In this document: one piece after another, positions 61,856 to 64,000 of the stretch
How positions within the stretch are numbered: position 1 is the stretch's first letter
Layout of the letters: each line of letters begins with the position of its first letter
Origin: a bacterium
Lineage (GTDB): Bacteria > Krumholzibacteriota > Krumholzibacteriia > LZORAL124-64-63
Reading direction: 5' to 3'
Assembly: GCA_016703265.1 (NCBI GenBank)
Contig: JADJCK010000004.1
Location: forward strand, 372,001-436,000
Length of the DNA stretch: 64,000 nt
The notes under the pieces: generated by a model
Told to the model about the DNA's origin: nothing
Seen by the model: only the letters and a program-made list of their open reading frames with translations
Database searches by the model: none
Made by a program: the position numbers and the translations under genes

Positions 61856-62503
61856 CTAGGGCAGGTGCCAGCCGATCCGCAGGACGACCGTATCCCAGTT
61901 GAACGACTTCTCGCTCAGGTCGGGGAAGAAGGCATATGAGCGGAAGCGGTTCACGTGGTAGACGACGCTGATCTCGTGGGCGCCGAGCCGCACGCCGGCG
62001 CGTGCCGAGAGTCCCAGTCCGGTACTCGAGGCGTCCATCAATGTGATGTGGTCCTTGCCCGGGCCTTTCAGGCGGCTGTGGACGATGCACGGCTCCAGCC
62101 CGACGAACGGCTGCAGGCCCTCGCGCGCCGATGCCGCCAGCAACTCCACGCCGTAGCGCAGCGAACCCGGCGACAGACTGTCTTCGCCGTCGTCGCCGAG
62201 GCCCTTCGCGTCGCCGTAACCCAGGAAGTGGAGAGAAGGCGCCACCGACCACACCTGGTCCAGGCCCAGGCGCCAGCGCAGTCCCAGTTCGAAACCGGGT
62301 CGGGCGCCGGCACTGCGCGGCGTGGCATCGAAGCGGTCGTCGAGATCGCCCAGCGGCACCGCCCAGCCGCCTTCCAGCAGCAGGCGTCCGCCGCCGGCAG
62401 GCACAGTCGGCGGCAGGACGGGGGTGGCGGCCTGCGTGGTCGAGGCCGCCAGGAGGCAGGCGGCGCCGGCGGCGGCGGCAAGGAAGCGGCGGATCGGGTT
62501 CAC
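61856..62503 (-). CDS. outer-membrane beta-barrel protein
   Basis: This 215-residue protein starts at GTG 62503 with AAAGG upstream. The signal peptide ends at STTQA. The mature part has alternating strands of an eight-stranded barrel (GRLLLEGGWAVPLGDL, PGFELGLRWRLGL, SLRYGVELLAAS, GLGLSARAGVRLGAHEISVVYHV, WDTVVLRIGWHLP). It lacks the terminal Phe/Trp of classic barrels but has aromatic girdle residues. Its function is unknown. Confidence 0.78.
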   Translation of the reverse strand: MNPIRRFLAAAAGAACLLAASTTQAATPVLPPTVPAGGGRLLLEGGWAVPLGDLDDRFDATPRSAGARPGFELGLRWRLGLDQVWSVAPSLHFLGYGDAKGLGDDGEDSLSPGSLRYGVELLAASAREGLQPFVGLEPCIVHSRLKGPGKDHITLMDASSTGLGLSARAGVRLGAHEISVVYHVNRFRSYAFFPDLSEKSFNWDTVVLRIGWHLP

Positions 62504-62753
62504 GGCGGCCTTTCTGGAATCACGATGCCCGGACAGCGGGCAACGAGACTAGCACCGGGCGCACATTCTGGCAAACAGGGCGGCCGCCTCGGGCCAACGC
62601 GCAGCCCTTGTCACGGGCGCCCTTAGCCTGGAATAGGTAAAATCAATTAAGTCCCGTCGCGTATGGCCGATGCTGCCTTCGGACCGGCGGTACCCGCGCT
62701 GCCGGGCCCGGGGGATGTGGCGGGCAAGGTAACCGTGGCCGGTGAGGTGTGCG

Positions 62754-63644
62754 ATGAGGAAATCGATGCTGGTCGTGATGACGTTCCTGCTCCTGTGCGC
62801 CGTCGTTCTGCCGGGCGATGCCCGCGCGGAAGTGAAGCTGGGCGTCCTGGCGAACCGCGGCGCTCCCGAGTGCATGAAGCAGTGGGGCGCGACCGCAGCC
62901 TATCTGACGACGAAGATCGGCGACAAGGTGACCATCGTCCCGCTGAAGTTCGAGGCTGTCGAGCCCGCCATCGCCGGTGGCCAGGTGGACCTGGTGCTGG
63001 CCAATTCCGCCTTCTACGTGGAGCTGGAGAAGACGCAGGGCGTGAAGGCCGTGCTGACCATGGCCAACCTGCAGGACGGCAAGGCCATGACGCAGTTCGG
63101 CGGCGTCATCCTGGTCAAGGCCTCCAGCCCGATCAAGGCGCTGGCCGACCTCAAGGGCAAGTTCATGGTCACCGAGCGCTCGTCGTTCGGCGGCGGCCAG
63201 ATGGCCTGGCGGCTTCTCGTCGAGAACGGCATCGACCCCGACAAGGACTGCGCCGAGGTCATGATCGGCAAGAAGCAGGACAACGTGGTGCTGTCGGTGA
63301 TCAACGGCGCCGCCGACGCCGGCACGGTGCGCAGCGACGTGCTCGAGAGCATGGCGGCCGCCGGCACGATCAAGCTGGCCGATGTGCGCGTCCTGAACCA
63401 GATGAAGGACTCGTTCCCCTATCTCCATTCGACGCCGCTGTACCCGGAGTGGCCGCTGGCCGCCACGGCGAAGGCCGATCCGGCGATGGTCCAGAAGGTC
63501 GTCGCCTCCCTGATGGCCCTCAAGCCCGTCGATGAAGCAGCCAAGGCTGCCGGCATCAACGGCTGGGTTGCCCCGCTGGACTACGGTCCGGTGCGTGATT
63601 GCCTGAAGACGATCAAGTACGGCGCGTTCGCGGACGTGCAGTAG
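62754..63644 (+). CDS. PhnD/SsuA-type periplasmic binding protein
   Basis: This 296-residue protein starts at ATG 62754 (GAGGTG upstream). The signal peptide ends DARA. The periplasmic-binding fold of the phosphonate/phosphate-binding family is seen: VKLGVLANRGAPECMKQWGATAAYL, LVLANSAFYVELEK, GGVILVKASSPIKALADLKGK and VINGAADAGTVRSDVLE. No ABC permease follows. The next gene starts like a membrane sensor, so this protein may be a ligand-sensing partner rather than a transporter subunit. Confidence 0.9.
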   Translation: MRKSMLVVMTFLLLCAVVLPGDARAEVKLGVLANRGAPECMKQWGATAAYLTTKIGDKVTIVPLKFEAVEPAIAGGQVDLVLANSAFYVELEKTQGVKAVLTMANLQDGKAMTQFGGVILVKASSPIKALADLKGKFMVTERSSFGGGQMAWRLLVENGIDPDKDCAEVMIGKKQDNVVLSVINGAADAGTVRSDVLESMAAAGTIKLADVRVLNQMKDSFPYLHSTPLYPEWPLAATAKADPAMVQKVVASLMALKPVDEAAKAAGINGWVAPLDYGPVRDCLKTIKYGAFADVQ

Positions 63645-63716
63645 GTCGCGGCATCGCCACGGTACCTTTGGCGGCGTCGCACCGGCGGCGCCGCCTCCAG
63701 AACGAGAGGTGACCTG

Positions 63717-64000
63717 ATGTTCCAACGCTTGGGCGTGACCGCCAAGTTCCTGGTCGCGATCCTGACGGCCATCGTCCTGATCCAGACGGGCACCAGCGCG
63801 TCGTCGGTGCTGCAGGCACGCCGCAGCCTCCAGGAACAGGCCGACGGCACTGCCGGCCTGCTGTCGACACTCGAAGGCGAGCAGGTGGCCCGACTGCAGG
63901 CCGGCCTGGAGGCCAAGGAGCAGTCGCTGGCCGGCGTGCTGTCCGACATCGCGGCGATGTACGTCGTAGGCTACGATTTCACGGCCCTGGAGAACATGGC
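63717..64000 (+). CDS. N-terminus of a methyl-accepting chemotaxis protein or sensor kinase
   Basis: This gene starts at ATG 63717 (GAGAGGTG upstream) and runs off the window. The visible ~94 residues have a first transmembrane helix (KFLVAILTAIVLIQTG) and then a helical periplasmic start (LQARRSLQEQADGTAGLLSTLEGEQVARLQAGLEAKEQSLAGVL) like a four-helix-bundle sensor domain. It lies 72 nt after the PhnD-like gene, so they are probably partners. Chemoreceptor versus kinase cannot be told from this part. Confidence 0.7.
   Translation, partial: MFQRLGVTAKFLVAILTAIVLIQTGTSASSVLQARRSLQEQADGTAGLLSTLEGEQVARLQAGLEAKEQSLAGVLSDIAAMYVVGYDFTALENM

Overview
This 64-kb window is GC-rich bacterial chromosome, densely coding on both strands. 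I saw no rRNA, tRNA, prophage, insertion sequence or CRISPR array. It probably comes from an uncultured FCB-superphylum lineage of the Krumholzibacteriota/Eisenbacteria type. The evidence is many secreted proteins ending in the same FlgD-like/type IX-sorting-like domain (NPFNP ... GRLVR ... G-x-Y-x-x-R), FG-GAP, PKD, dockerin-like and Big_5 domains, and an ECF sigma factor next to a Ser/Thr kinase with TPRs. The phylum is an inference.

Layout. 0-7 kb: serpin C-terminus, two small enzyme-like proteins, an ABC exporter pair, an orphan HigA-type antitoxin with its own promoter and operator, a DEAD-box helicase and small unknowns. 7.1-10.3 kb: ECF sigma factor plus kinase. 10.4-14.2 kb: a two-gene lipoprotein operon, a glycine-rich beta-helix-like protein followed by a thiol-activated-cytolysin-like protein whose C-terminus is a LamG/ConA-like domain. 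14.5-18.6 kb: propionyl-CoA synthetase and a two-subunit Na+/carboxylate symporter. 18.8-25.4 kb: a ClpX-like ATPase, secreted proteins, and a CNB-CBS-DUF294 protein. 25.6-39 kb: mostly secreted proteins (metallopeptidase-like, FG-GAP, cohesin/dockerin-like, 5'-nucleotidase) plus a membrane-linked DEDDh exonuclease. 39-45 kb: glycosyltransferase and a polyphosphate operon (ppx-CHAD-ppk1). 45.2-51.7 kb: an HD-GYP protein with a large unknown partner, a SagB-type double nitroreductase, AtpZ and an AHSA1-like protein. 51.7-64 kb: subtilisin-like protease, alpha/beta hydrolase, two frameshifted nuclease genes (DUF1016/YhcG and HNH), HtrA protease, ferredoxin, an HD-like protein, an outer-membrane barrel, and a PhnD-like binding protein next to the start of a probable chemoreceptor or sensor.

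The most distinctive feature is a dispersed palindromic repeat with core TTGCGCCGGCGCAA. There are 18 full or near-full copies. Most sit a few bases after stop codons, often as pairs 30-34 bp apart. Five lie inside or at the edge of coding sequence, three of them in one HNH endonuclease gene and all three in the same reading phase. Two loci share a larger composite in which two copies flank a TCACG-AACC-CGTGA hairpin. No known repeat name was recognised.

The second lead is the cytolysin-like operon. Other points are a PrpE/symporter/DUF294/exonuclease set that is usually contiguous but is split here by insertions of secreted-protein genes, and a leader-like element at 25.4 kb with mutually exclusive pairings. 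All calls come from reading the sequence; no searches were run.
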